From Bradysia coprophila (Eukaryota > Arthropoda > Insecta > Diptera > Sciaridae), in NCBI RefSeq assembly GCF_014529535.1, contig NW_023503501.1, positions 6,392,150 through 6,456,149 on the forward strand: a DNA stretch of 64,000 nt. Reading direction: 5' to 3'. Positions 32,685-45,676 of the stretch are shown one piece after another. The position numbers and the translations under genes were made by a program. The notes beneath the pieces were generated by a model, which saw nothing but the letters and a program-made list of their open reading frames with translations, made no database searches and had not been told where the DNA came from. How positions within the stretch are numbered: position 1 is the first letter of the stretch; the number at the start of each line of letters is the position of its first letter.

Positions 32685-34537
32685 AGATGTCGCAAATACA
32701 TTCAAAGGAGGGACCTTAATCCCGTTACAATCATTTACGTATTCCTTTCATGCATTTGCATTAGTAAGCATTTTACACCAAAATCAAAAGCCTTACTGTG
32801 CATTAAGGACCTTAACTTCTGGTCCCTCATCAAATCGACTGCTCTTGCCTGGTTTACTTTACTCTGTAGTGCTTTGCACTCGATGTCATAAATAGCCATT
32901 ACATCTCGGTGATATAAATACCTATTTCCTACAGTAGTTCTAACGATTGTTTGGATTCCAACGCGAGCGAGAAGCTAAGACTATGACACTATTGTAGCGA
33001 CAGTAAGTCCGATACAACTAAGGTGTAACGGCGAAAGTGAAATAATCGGCTAATCAATATGCTTTATCATTGAACAATTTGGGAAATTTTACAAAAACAA
33101 AAAGCAAACGTTCACAATTGTTCTGGTTGTAATCTCAACGATAAAACGAACAATAGAATGATGATTCTCGACACCACATACTTGGGTTATTTACGTTGAG
33201 ATCTGTATTTCGTCACCACCTTTCATAATAAAACGAAAGACTTAGCTAAGATTAACTACGACAATGTTTCATTACAGTAATTTCAACTTAATATTGATTT
33301 CACAAAAAGCCTGAATTTAGAACCAATATAGTCCAGATGTTTCATTAAAGTCAATGTGATAACGTCGATGGACTCAATAAAAAATTGACATTGAATTGAC
33401 TTGCTGATATACCGATAGCTAGCGAGTGTAATTTCACTTTGTCTGCATAATATATTAAGCAGAAACGAACAATTATTTGATGTCCACTAAACGCATTGAT
33501 CAAATTAATTCGACTATTCCATACATGCTGGCATTATGCTGCCTATACAGTCTGTATTGTTAATCTTTCTTCTTTTTTAACTACTACCTGTATCTACAGC
33601 AAAAGTTATGAGCCGGTGGAAATTTTAATTGAATTTGCTTTAATAATGACATGGCAATATTGTATATTATTTCATCACAATGCAAAGAGAGGGAGAGAGA
33701 AGTCAACAATCATTTTGAGTTTGAATACATCATAAAAGTCACTTTTTGGTACATATTAAAATTTTTGTCTTTAGAGATCTTGAAGATCTTCTATACCAAC
33801 CAAAATTGAGCGAAAAAAAGCTTCTTTGATTCACGGTTTACTCTTCGTTTAATTGATTCTGAAAAGCACAGTTTGTTTATTCAGTTTCGCGGGGTATATA
33901 CGATATTACACCCAATAGTTACAACGAAAGACTTAATTATAAATAGATCTATAATTGAGGTTCTTCAGCATAACTACGCACACAACTCATACAAAATTGT
34001 ACATAGAAAATGTACGAACTAAACGAACGTACCAATTATATATTTTTCAGTGAAGATAAAATCGACTACAGCACAGTAAATGAGTGAGCACCAGCAAAAA
34101 TTGTATTGAAATATTCCTCTTTTTTTATCTAAAAAGGCACTTTTTATTACTGAGAATATTCTTATTCACTCAATGTTTTGTTAGTTTGTAAATCATAATT
34201 TAAGGTTAAATCGATGTTTATGTATTCGATTGTTATCACAAACTATTTCACTTTGAATTCCCGACGATTTTTTTTTTCGAACATTCTATTGAACGAGTCG
34301 CTGTTGCACATATAACAACCGCTATTGTCGAAATGCGAGTAGCAACTAAAAAGTGTCGGCAACGTTTTCATCGTAATGTCATGCTGAAGCTCTCTCTTTT
34401 TTTTACGAGTGGTGATTTATAACATGACGTTTTCCGATGAGAAGGCACACGTTGGTTGTATTCATTGCAACATCGAAATGTCAAACGTCATAACCATATA
34501 TGACGCAACTAAACAAAATGTATAGAGTGTCATGATC

Positions 34538-34677
34538 TGAGCGAGACAACCGAATACCAGTTACTTATAACTTGCCTTGGGGTACTTGTCAAAGTATTTG
34601 CTTCTCTTTCAACATCTTACGATGTGAGCGAGAGGACCGAAGATCAGTCAATTATAACTCTCCTTGGGGTACTTGTC
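34538..34677. repeat. Diverged direct duplication upstream of importin-13
   Basis: A 53 bp segment at 34538-34590 recurs at 34625-34677 with about 8 differences. Both start tgagcgaga and end ccttggggtacttgtc. The period is 87 bp. It lies about 570 bp before the importin-13 start codon. Confidence 0.75.
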
Positions 34678-35245
34678 TTTCTCTTTCATCATAACACTAT
34701 GAAAGATCTTTAAGGTTATGGCTCTGTGGATGACGTTTGACAGTAAACTGGACTTTACACCTGCCCTTGGAACAGATCTATTGGGTATGGTCTTGCTTGG
34801 ATACCGTGAGTAGTGAGTAGAGCTTGCATAAGGAAGAGCCATACCAACACTTAGTACCGAAATGAAGAAATCTTTCACCTCTAGCTAGTGCCCTCCTTGA
34901 ATTGACTTGTCTTGTCAAGCTAGTGCCCTCGTATATAAGAATATAGGACATTCGATATTTTTAACGTTATACTTTGGCAACAGACCATCAGAGCAACATA
35001 TGACGTAACGTAGTAATAGACTTGGCATCTCGGTTTAAGCCGCAGTAAGTCGTTTCATATAGTTTTCAAATTCGTTCCCGCCATATTTCATCAAACATCG
35101 ACACGCCCGACATTAGATCGACATCGACAACATCGATTGTCATGATGTTTGACGTCTTAATATATTCATACAGAAAGAGATCCTAGAGTGTCGTTTATCA
35201 CTTTTGCATCAAAATTTTTTTAGAAATTATTTGGAAATTACGCAA

Positions 35246-38200
35246 ATGGAACAACCGATTGATATTCGAGCTTTGGAAGAAGCTGTTTTAATATTTTATC
35301 GTTCTAATTCAACGGAACAGGCAGCGGCACACGATTGGCTGACAAGAGTACAATGTAGCCACCAAGCTTGGTCATTTGTCTGGGAGCTGATGAAACCAAA
35401 CAAGGTTGGTCAAAATGTTGTGATTGGTTTTTCTGGTTGAAATAGGTGCTAATCGTCATTGTGTGTTCAGTCATCAGAAATACAATTTTTCGGAGCCTCC
35501 ACACTGCATGCCAAACTAATGAAATTCTGGCATGAAGTTCCCAAAGAGAACCATGAAGAATTGAAACAAAAATTATTGGAGACCATTGTCGCTTTTGGTG
35601 CTGGTCCGAAGATCGTTCTAAACAGGCTCTGCATAGCGGTGAGTTGACCAGTGTTCGAATGTTACCTCGACATTTTCAAATATTTTTTTTTTCCTTTTGT
35701 GTTAGCTGAGCGCCCTGATCGTCAATATGCTATCGGACTGGCCCACAGCTATACCAGACGTGGTGAACACATTCCAGAATCAACAGCTACCGAATGTCAG
35801 CGAAAATACACAAATTTGGATTATGATGGAAGTGCTATGTGGTGTACCTGAAGAAGTGACGGCCATACATACGTCAGTGCAGCGAGTGGCACTACGCAGT
35901 ACAGTCAATTCACATGCTCCGTTTGTGTTCAAAACAGTGGAACAGTACATTAGTCAAAAGTGCGAAGCAGTTCTCGATGACCAAGTGATGGCCACACTGT
36001 TACGGGCAGCCAAGTGTGCTACGATATGGTTTAAGTGAGTTTTGATGTTAACAATGAGGTGGATGTCGTGGAAACAATTTTTTTCTTGTTCATTTTGCAG
36101 ACTGAACGGTTTCCCATTAGACTCTTGCCAGCTGTTGGCTTCGTCTTTGCTCAATTTGATTCACAATTGCTATTGGCGTGGTATTCAGAGTGACGGATGT
36201 ATGTCGGCGGATGAGAATGAATTAGCAGAGGCATGCTTAGAAGCACTATCGGTAAGTTAGCACGTAGAAATGATAGTAACAATACGTACCAGCCAGACCA
36301 CCCACACAATTTTCCGATCAAAATGGATTCCAATTTCTTAAACGACTTCGATTGAAATCAGAACTCAGCCAAATACCAACTGAACTGGCGTGTTGTATAC
36401 TGTTCCCAACTTAACTTCGACAAAATAAATCAAAAAATAAATCAAGTTTAATGACACAAACAATCAATCTTCCCAGGCAATGATGACGCAACCGGATTCA
36501 CAGCGATATTCGAACACAGCGCTCATACTGCTGAACATGTTTTTGTCGAAATTATCGCCGATAACGCAAGCCGAATGGAAGGAAAATAACTCGAACGAAG
36601 ACATTGCCGTCAATATTTACACATTGTTTATCTCGTCGATTGAATGCCATTCACGTCTGCTGCTAGCTGGTTTAACGCGCGAAAGCTCCGAACATCGCGA
36701 CTTGTATATGAGACTCATTCAAGAAATAATCAACTGCACCAGCAAACCGGGCATTTATCCAGTTGAAGAATCGTGCAGTACATTGGCTATGGGATTTTGG
36801 TATATGTTACAGGTGAGATGGGAGTGAATTTCTGGTAGTGTTTTCTTATGGAACCACATTAACTCCTTTAGGACGAAATATTATCGAAGGATCACCACAG
36901 TGAGAGTCAGACTGCTTGTTTGGAGATGATAGTTGAATTGTACAAGCAGCTGACGAAAATTTTGGTACGAAAAGCTCAGCAACCGGACGAATCATCCATT
37001 GATAAGTGGAGTTTGGACGATTTGGAGGCTTTTAGATGCTATAGGGAGGATATATCAGACACTTTGGTGAGATTGACTTTCCCAATTTTTAGTTTATCGG
37101 ACGCGGCGAATTAATTTTCCACAATTTCCCGTGCAACAGATGTACTGCAATGAGGTTTTACATAGCGAATTATTAGAAATTTTATCAAATTTACTGGAAG
37201 AGAGTCTGGTTGCAATACAGCAAAATTGGACGCAATTGGAGTCGTGCATTTTTGCATTCTATTCGTTGGCCGAACATGTGGACGTTTCGGAGAAGAAGCA
37301 TATACCAAAGTTGATGAGAGTCATACATGAGTTACCATACGACAAACTGAATGATAAACTACTGGGTACAGCCCTGGAGACGATAGGTAAGCGACGAACG
37401 AAAGAACAACGGACCGACGCTCACCGAACTTATTCAAATTCCAGGCGGCTATTGCGAATGGTTCAAAGCCAATCCCGAATATCTACTGTCAGCAACGGAA
37501 CTTCTAGTCAAAGGATTGAATTCATCACAAGCTTCCCTGGCAACGCTAGGCTTAAAGGATCTGTGTCGTGAATGTCAGTTGGAAATGAAATCATATGCCG
37601 AACCATTGCTGCAGGCGTGTCAACAATCATTAGCCAGTGGTCGGTTAAAGAATCCCGAATCGGTTCGATTGATGTATTCCGTTGGGAAGATACTGAGCGT
37701 TCTGCAATACGACAAAATCATCCAGTACTTGAATTTGATGGTGTCACCGTGTTTCGAGGAATTACAGCAATTGACTCAAAGTGAACAAGTACGGAAAATG
37801 GTCTGTGTCCAGTTGATCGCATGACTCAGACGTTTCTCTTATTCCAGTTAAATGAATCAGCCAAAATTAGGACTACTTTCCGGCTCAATATGATAGCGAC
37901 ATTATTTCAATCGTTAAATATAAATATTGACGAGCCGCAACGTGATAGTGCACAATCGGAGAAATTGGTGCAACCGGTGCTATTTGTGATGCGAAATATG
38001 ATGCACATTTTTACGACGATAGGAAAATTGTGGAGTAAGGAACCGCTTGTGATTGAAGTAAGTGAAGAGATTCTTTATTGTGATAGATTCAACGAAGAGG
38101 CAATTTTAGCATTGTCGACAGTGGCGGACGTTAGCGTCTAAAATGTAAAATTTTAAAATATTGTCTGGACGATGTTTATCGTTTTCTGGACGATATTATC

Positions 38201-40615
38201 GTACTAAATGATAATACCGTCCTGGACGTCTAAGAAACGATATTATTGTTCCTGACGATATTGACCGTATAGAAATTCCCCACGAGTCAGTCGAATTTTA
38301 AATTAGAAAGGGAAACTCGAGTTGAAAAATCGCTTCTTCATCACGAAAAACGTTCGAGTCTGCGGCTTCGTTCTTTAAATTAACTAAGTGGCTGATGGTG
38401 ATGGAAAAAGTGTGGGAATGAGACGGAACGATTTACCCACTTTCCCGATAAATTTTTCCAGTTTTTTTTTACGAAACGGCAAAGCGGAAAGATTTTCAGT
38501 GGAGTAGGACCAAGAACTCCATTTTCTGTATCATTATCGAAAAAACAACAAATTTTCTTCATTATTCGCTCGCGATAGCAAATTTTATCTTTAGTGGAAA
38601 TTTATTGAACTTCCACAGTCAATAAGTCATTCCTGTCGACAGTGCCTTTCAACATCCCTCCATATCATGTAACACAATTTTATACACAGCATAATCTGAA
38701 AGACAGAAACAGAGACGTAGAGAGAGGTATTCCCACATTTGTATGCATCGAGAGTAAAAGGTCTGTTTCGCACCCTGGACTGTTTGCAAGAACTTTCGTT
38801 CATTGAACGTCATATATTTCCCCTACTAAAAACCGATTCTTTCGAATAACTCACGTCGTGAGTAAAGCACTCTTTCGTTTCAATTACGAACTTATTTCAA
38901 GACGGGAAAATATTACTTCCATCAGCGAAGTATGTGATGCATATCTCGTGAGGACATGGTTATTTGTTCAACGCGGAAAAAAAATGGAAATTGGATTTCC
39001 AGTGTGTTGTCATAAGAGTCACCTGACAAAATGCAATTTCCAACTTTTTTACCAAGGTAAGAAATAGTCATCTCAGCTGAAACTTCAGGAGAAATTGTTG
39101 TCAAAAACGTTATGTTGACCTCGGGGAAAAACCGAGGAAAGTTCATTTTCTCTGGTGACTTGTTGCCCTCGCTACGCTCTGGCCACAAAACACACCCTCG
39201 AAATTAAATTTCCAACTTTTTTCCCTGTGTGAACAATAGTTTTTTGTGAGGGAAGAAAAGTTGGAAATTGTATTTCTAGTGTGTTGTCACTCGAGAAAAT
39301 ACATTTCCCGGCTTTTTCCCCCAGTTAAACACAAAGTTTTTCACAACAAAGGCTTCTGAAGTTTCAGCGGAGAGGAGAAAATGACCGTTTTCTCGACTGC
39401 GTTGTGAAAAATGCTATTACATCCTTCGGTTCCGTTTCAGTTCATCCATTGAACACCAAGTGAAATGGGGAACGTTATGAAGAGAAATGATACGGAGAGT
39501 CCTTGCGTTCCTAGACGAAACTAAGAAAATTTGTGGTTCCTTTAATAAAACATTGATCTGTTAGGTTCTTTATCGAAAATTTAGCGAATCCATATCAGTG
39601 AAAGCCCTGCATGATATATGAAAACAATTTTCCTTCTATTCCAGTCGCTGTGCAATGCTTTGAAGTTTGCATTGAACAATTTGTTAAACGACTTCAAGCC
39701 GATGTTACCGGATTTGTGCGGTCTTGTGGTGTCCATTATTTATTCGAAATTTGTACCCCCAGTGGAAATCGCCCAGAAATGTATAATTTTATTCTATAAA
39801 GATGCAGAGTGCCAAAGTATAATGAAACAATGTTTTATCGAGGTGGTCAGCTATAATATCCTCGTATTTGAGGTCTGTGATTCGGAGTATGACTAGGCCA
39901 CTTCCCTCTCTCTAAATATTAAACTTTTGCCCACAGCAAACACCAGACAATGCATATTCCGACATTGCCGATTTGATGGAATCATTTTGCCAATTCAATT
40001 CGCAACTTGTCAACAAAGTTCCTTTAGCTTACATAGACACCAATGTCGATTGCAGTAAATTGATTGACTACGGTAATTCGCCTCTAATTTAGTCCCAACT
40101 AGAACATCCACCAATGAAATCGAAATCTATCCAACAGCGCTCAAAGCAATCACACTACCAGAAACTGGTCCGCGTGGTCACGGGGTCGCATTCATCACCC
40201 ATTTCATAATGCAATCACGAACATATAACAACATTTACACAACTGTTCTGCAGAAGGGATCGGACATTTTGCGCACCGTTATCATGTGCATCGGTGCTAT
40301 AACACCGCGAACGCATGTTGATACATTTGCGTCCATTTTTGTCGCATTGAACAAGAACTTCCCGTCGGAATACATTGTTTGGATGCAAGTGTTGGAAATA
40401 CCACAGTATCCCACCAATTTGATTAGTGACAAGGAGAAGGAACATTTTGCCAAAGCTCTTATTAAGTGAGTTGCCATCATAAAATGAGTGAAAAGGAGAC
40501 GTGGGACTAATGGATCTGTTTTTTTAATTCAAGGGAACGTGTTAATAAACGATTGGTGCAGACGCATATTCGGGTATTTGCAGCACAATGCCGGGGAATA
40601 ATTGAAAAGGTTTAA
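35246..40615 (+). CDS. Importin-13 homologue (importin-beta family nuclear transport receptor)
   Basis: Importin-13 is a RanGTP-binding carrier that moves cargo such as the Mago-Y14 complex and UBC9 into the nucleus, and eIF1A out. Exons: 35246-35404, 35471-35638, 35706-36034, 36101-36251, 36477-36812, 36872-37066, 37140-37386, 37445-37788, 37848-38057, 39645-39872, 39937-40072, 40138-40465, 40534-40615; 970 aa, near the human 963. Diagnostic blocks in order: EIQFFGASTLHAKLMKFWHE, GPKIVLNRLCIA, QPDSQRYSNTALILL, CSTLAMGFWYMLQDEILSKD, CYREDISDTLMYCNEVLHSE, GYCEWFKANPEYLLSA, KDLCRECQLEMKSYAEPLLQ, and the C-terminal ALIKERVNKRLVQTHI. The protein is a HEAT-repeat solenoid throughout. The start is the first ATG in frame, before MEQPIDIRALEEA. 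Intron 9 (1.6 kb) is unusually long and carries a dispersed repeat. The likely fly counterpart is cadmus. Confidence 0.93.
38058..39644. other. Long intron 9 of importin-13 with dispersed repeats
   Basis: All other introns of this gene are about 60-230 bp; this one is 1587 bp. Its right half (38944-39420) is a dispersed repeat also present at 59040-59225, with an inverted organisation around a GC-rich centre (ccctcgctacgctctggcca, 39169-39188). The left part near 38285-38365 has cgagtc-rich fold-back-like words. Invasion by repeats is the simplest reason for its length. Confidence 0.65.
38944..39420. repeat. Dispersed repeat copy (family with 59040-59225)
   Basis: Segments such as ggttatttgttcaacg, aaaatgcaatttccaactt, aaacacaaagtttttcacaa and gaggagaaaatgaccgtttt recur in the same order at 59040-59225. 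Within this copy the ttccaacttttttccct word also occurs on the opposite strand (near 39208 and 39254), so it is partly palindromic. Confidence 0.7.
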
Positions 40616-40686
40616 TTGGGACAAGTCAACCGTTGTGATCATTTTAGTATTTATGTCGAAAAGTAATTTTTGTGAGTGAATTTGTG

Positions 40687-40692
40687 AATAAA
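40687..40692 (+). terminator. Poly(A) signal of importin-13
   Basis: AATAAA lies 72 bases after the importin-13 stop codon, on the coding strand. Confidence 0.65.
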
Positions 40693-41454
40693 TTTTTCGA
40701 AGCTTAACATTTTGATGGGTTTGATGGGTACTGAAAGCTACTGAAAGGAACTGCATCAAAGTGCTGCAGTGGAACTTCACATGCAACAAAAATTTATTGT
40801 CCAAAAGAAACTTTCTTTGACAATTCCTCTTGCTATCACAGTGAGATGCAACATTCAGGTTGCACTTTTCAGATGCTTCAGATGGTCGGTTCTATATTTT
40901 CGTACACATGTCTGTGTAAACATGCATGTTTGCCTACGTCTCTCTACCTACACGGATGATTGATTTGAGAACAGTGATGTAAGAAAACAGAGAAACTGCC
41001 AGCTGAATCCGAACTTCGAACTTCTGTCGAGGATTTGGAGCACTTTCCGTTGAGTCGCGACTATGTTTCTGCCTGCACTGACAAAAAAGAGTTGAAATTC
41101 TTACCTGTAGAAGGTAAATTTGTCGCCGGGTAATCTAGAATAGCTGCTACAGCTGTATCTTTTGTATGAGGCGCTACAGCTGAGACAGCTTTCGAAATTA
41201 CCTGGAGACAAAGTTACCTGCTAACGAGGATAATCTCGACGTCACCATTGATCAGCTCGGTAGGAGTAGTCTTCGTAAAACAGGAACAGAGTTTTAAATA
41301 ACTTGGGCGCTGTTGTCAAACAATAGGGCAAATCATTGAGTGTTCGGTGACGTTTCTGGACACAACAACAGATATTGATGTTCCAGAATCCTTCGATTCA
41401 CTTCAAAATTAGTTTTGTTTGCTCAACTTCCGTTCATCATTTTTCAATTACATT

Positions 41455-41460
41455 TTTATT
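41455..41460 (-). terminator. Poly(A) signal of Msh6
   Basis: The plus strand reads tttatt, i.e. AATAAA on the minus strand about 67 bases after the Msh6 stop codon. Confidence 0.65.
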
Positions 41461-41526
41461 GAACAGATCTTGGAATGTGAAAATAAACAAATTTTTAATA
41501 AATTCAGAACTGGTGCGTTGACGCAC

Positions 41527-44500
41527 TTAAACCACCAAAGTTTTCAGTTTCGTCAGAATGTCTCGAATTTCAGCGATGCTTGCGCCATTGGCCACCATAA
41601 TTTTCGACACCAATTTCCGCTTCAAAGCTTCTGCTTCGACTTTCTTTGAGAGCTAAACAGAGAAGCAATTACCAATTTGGACGTTCAATTCAGTCAAAAC
41701 TTCCGTACCTCGTGGGCTCTTTTAATGACGCCATTCGGCATTCCAGCCAGCTTAGCCGCGTTGAATCCATACGATTTTGGACACGCACCATCCGAATACT
41801 TATACAAAAAGGTGACGGTCTCTTGAGTGGGATCGTCATCGTTCTCATTCTCCACCATACAAGCCTGGAATAGAGTTGACAATTTTGTGAATTTGTTGAA
41901 GGAAATTTTGGATTGAAAAAGACCGTACCATATGTCCCAAGCTGACTCGGTTGTCTTTGTGGAAATTGTCGACGAGATTGTGGTAATGTGTCGAGAAGAG
42001 TGTACGACATTTCAGGTCTGCCAGAAAGTTGACGACAGACTGATTTGTGATTGGGAATGCAAAAAAATTTCAAAATTTAAATTTAAATTCCGAATCAAAA
42101 CCCGCAAATCTTTTCACTTACAGCTGCGATTGCTGTGCCATCGTATGTTGCCGTTCCTCGTCCCAATTCATCCAACAGCACCAAACTCGATAGCGTAGCA
42201 TGTTTTAGAATGGACGACGTTTCACTCAGTTCAACCAAAAATGTACTGTGACCAGCCATTATATCATCTTGGGCTCCGAGCCGGGTGAAAATACGATCAA
42301 CCAAAGTCATTCGGCAACTCGTCGCTGGTATTGGGCATCCCTGAAACGTAAAGTCCGTCAAAAATCCGTAGTTTCTCGAACGTCAACCGTTTTCGAGCCA
42401 TACCATTTGTGTCATGATAACAAGAATGGCCACTTGACGCATCAATGTGCTTTTACCACCCATATTCGGTCCTGTTAACAGTGCCAGTGGAGGCGAGCTG
42501 CCACCAAGAGTAATGCCATTCGGAATGAAGTCGTCAGTGAGTTTCATGCATGGATGGTAGCCGTCTTCCATTTCCAATATTGGCTGAAAATTGAGTCATT
42601 GAATCGAGGAACGTGATGAGAAAAGACGCATCTATCAATCACTTACACCGTCAGCACCATCAACAATATCTGGGAAACATAAATGTCCCTGAGTATTTCC
42701 ATATGTTGCCATTGATAGCAGAACGTCCAACGTAGCGGCCAGGTCGACGCATTTCTTCCACTGTTGATACTCATTGGAAAACTTTTCGAACATTCTGCGC
42801 GACAGATCCTTTAGAATGGCGTTCCGTTGTTCTTCCGTTTCGATCATGCGTTTTAGCATGTCCTGGATGGAGGAGTTCATTTGTGTTATTCAAATCATTA
42901 ATTCAATGGCTAGGCCGGAGGGTATTTTACCTTTAAATCCTCGGTATGGTACCGTTTGAAGCCCTTTTTCTGTCCCTCTAAAGTGTATTCGATATCACTT
43001 TTGTCCACCAAGTGGCAACATTTCTCTGGTACTTCGATCTGGAATCGTTTCTTATCCGTTCCGCTGTAACTGAGACGACAGCCGAAATATTTTTCTTGTT
43101 TCTTCAGGTACGCTTGCAATTCATTGTTGATCGACGCGATTTCACGGTTCACATAGTCGAATTCTCTGTCGACTCCTGCACCAGGTGCGATTACCCCTTT
43201 CTCGAGGGCGTCATTATGATCGAATCCGGTCTGTTGAATTGAGAAAAATTATATGAAAAGTCCACACAGAAACTGCCACAGTTCAAACCTTGAACACTTT
43301 CAGCGCTTCTCGTATGTCAGGAAAATTGCCGTTCGGCGAACATTGTGTCAGTGTCCGTAGATATTTCGATTTGCAATTTTTGAACATTGCTGGCAGCTTA
43401 GTGAGGGCATCGAACCCATCCAGTACAGCTATGAAATCTCGGATTTTGTTTTTATTGTAGCTCTTCTGTTCGAAGAAAACTGCCCGTCCATCCGGATGAT
43501 CTTTGCTTCGTTTCACATTTCCGAATGCATGAATTTGGTTCAGTAATCGATCCAAGTCGGGCAACTGTCCAAGAATGGTTTTCGCTTCGTTCAGTAAATC
43601 GTCGTCGTCCATCAGATGTTTTATAGCGTCTTGCCGGTCGATTATGACTCCCTTTTCACAGCTTGGATTGTAAATCCAATTCTTGAGCATTCGTTTCCCG
43701 AATTTCGTGCAACAATGGTCCAACGTGTTCAGAAGCGAATGACTTTCTTCGGTCAATTTCAAATTGGACAATGTAATGGAATCGAGAACCATGTGGCGAT
43801 TGGTCATTTTGGAACTGATCGTTCTGTTCAAGCTTCTCTCCAAATTCTCGACCGAATCCGAAGTCATATTGTCTGGTGGAATGTAGGTAGTGTATCGACC
43901 CAACGAAACAATCTGCTCGTCGATTAGACATTGAGACAAGTACCACAAACAGGCACCGATCGATCGTAGAGCCAGTGAATGGCTGGGTTTCGGCGTCAAG
44001 CCCAAATGGTCGGAGTCGCATTGAAGCGCCTTAATTTCTTCCGGCCAAACAATTTGGTTGTCCACCTTGTAGTATTTCTCAGCCATCATTTTCAACGTTT
44101 TGTCCGCAGCTAGGAACTGTGTTCCAGGAAGCAGCTGCTCTTTCTGAGTTTTGTTCAGCATCGACTTGAAAATTTGACTTGTACGAGCGGAAAGGCCGTT
44201 TCGTTCGTAGAGAATGAAAACAGGTAGGTTGTGTGAGAGTAATGTTAACAATCTGGAGCAGTGTTTGTCATCGTCAAACTCGCCGATGTTAAATTCTCCC
44301 AGAGATGTGTCGATGAAACATACACCGAAGCGGTTGGAAGTTAATGTGTGCTGAAATGGTCGAAATTACAAGAAAATTACTGTTGCAAACAAACAGTGAG
44401 GAGGTGTAGCTACCAACAGCAGAACGTTTCAGTAATTGTTTCGTCCAATGTGTGGAGCAGTAACACACTTTGAATAAGCTACTCACCTTTTCACAAACTG

Positions 44501-45676
44501 CCAGCATGTAGTTCGGTTCATAGTTGTTCGTCACACCAACTTGTTGAGAAAAAACCTGAGTGCCACGATTGGTTACTTGACAAATTTCGCGTCTGAGTCC
44601 CTTTTCAAATTTCGTTGCTCTTGGCGTGGTCTTTACTCGTTCGGCATTCATTTCTGGTGTTTCAGTTTGTTCAATTCGAGCCACCTGTAATCATCAGACA
44701 TTTCACAATTGGCTGCGAATGCAACGAAACGAACAACAATTATGTCACCTTATAACCTTTGGCTACTAAAGTTGTAACCATGCGATCGTAAGATTGCTCC
44801 GGAAACCCGGAATGCGCAGCTTCACCTTTCATCGCTTTCATGTAAGTGAAGCCTAACTCAGTAACGCCAACATCCGCATCCATGTGATACAATTCGTAGA
44901 ACTTTCCGATTTTGAAGAACAAAACGCAATCCATGGCTCTGGATTTCATATCCCACCATTGTCGTGTTGTCTGAAAAATGTTATTTTTTATTCGTTCAAC
45001 CTGTTTCACTGACAATGGGCCAAATAGATGATCTTACCGGTGTCAGTTTGTCCAGGAAACTTTTTGGTACGTACAATGTTCTCGGATCATATTCCGGATC
45101 GGATTTCTTGTGTCCATTGATATCTTTGATGTTTTCCGGTTTTAAGAATTCCAGATTGTTGTGCATATATTCAACCGGTTCGTCAAATATATCTTCTACG
45201 ACATCGTCGACATCTTGCACCTCCATCGCCTTCAGTTTCTCTTCGAAAGTCATAGGTTCTTTCGGTTCCATTTTCATTTTCTTCTTGGGCTGTGGAGTTG
45301 ATGGTGCACTAGTGGCTGATCGTGCAGCTTTCTTCGGTGGAACAGTTTCAACGGATGGCACATTGTCGCATTCATTTTCGCGATCTGATTCCGAATCGGA
45401 ATCGATTAATTTCAAACGCTTCGGCTTGACAGGACGAATTGGACTTTCATCATCATCCTGACGTTCATCCACAGCCTCTTTTTTATTGGATTGAACTTTT
45501 TGTTCGGTTGATTTGTCCTTGTTCAATGAACTTTTTGGTGTTGCACCGTCACCATTGGATACAGAGGTATTTCGATTTTGTTGCGGGGTTTGAGGTGATG
45601 CGGCTGGTGATCTTGCGAAATATTTGAATAAAGTGTTTGAGCCACTTGTATTGCCCAAACTGTTACGTTTCGACAT
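41527..45676 (-). CDS. Msh6: DNA mismatch repair protein Msh6
   Basis: Msh6 pairs with Msh2 as MutS-alpha to recognise base mismatches and small loops in the nucleus. Exons (minus): 45676-45038, 44970-44749, 44684-44487, 44350-43289, 43230-42931, 42862-42647, 42583-42404, 42340-42122, 42039-41929, 41864-41709, 41652-41527; all phase 0, 1142 aa. The N-terminus has a PCNA-binding-like segment SNTLFKYF, then a long disordered acidic/basic linker and no PWWP domain. The mismatch-wedge motif is [11 protein letters not shown], with Phe237 and Glu239. ATPase: Walker A GPNMGGKS (917-924), [20 protein letters not shown] (Walker B with Asp96/Glu97 of 996-997), and [14 protein letters not shown]. The C-terminus ends [14 protein letters not shown], the helix-turn-helix dimerisation tail. 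The gene converges with importin-13. Confidence 0.96.

Larger units (their letters stand above)
29532..35245. other. Divergent 5.7 kb spacer, ABCC / importin-13
   Basis: No gene is supported here. Both promoters must lie in this interval. It contains a fold-back (30084-30280), a dispersed repeat (31485-31560) related to one at 59407-59500, a 1.07 kb element with long inverted arms (31617-32684), and a diverged 53 bp duplication (34538-34677). The remainder is AT-rich without readable structure. Confidence 0.6.
40616..41526. other. Convergent spacer, importin-13 / Msh6
   Basis: The 0.9 kb between the two stop codons holds both 3' ends. A poly(A) signal for importin-13 is at 40687-40692 and one for Msh6 at 41455-41460. 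No further gene or strong repeat is visible. Confidence 0.65.

Noticed and set aside
45038-45676. Search for a PWWP domain in the N-terminal region of Msh6
   Set aside because: The linker has no hydrophobic barrel pattern, only acidic and lysine-rich stretches; the domain is absent.
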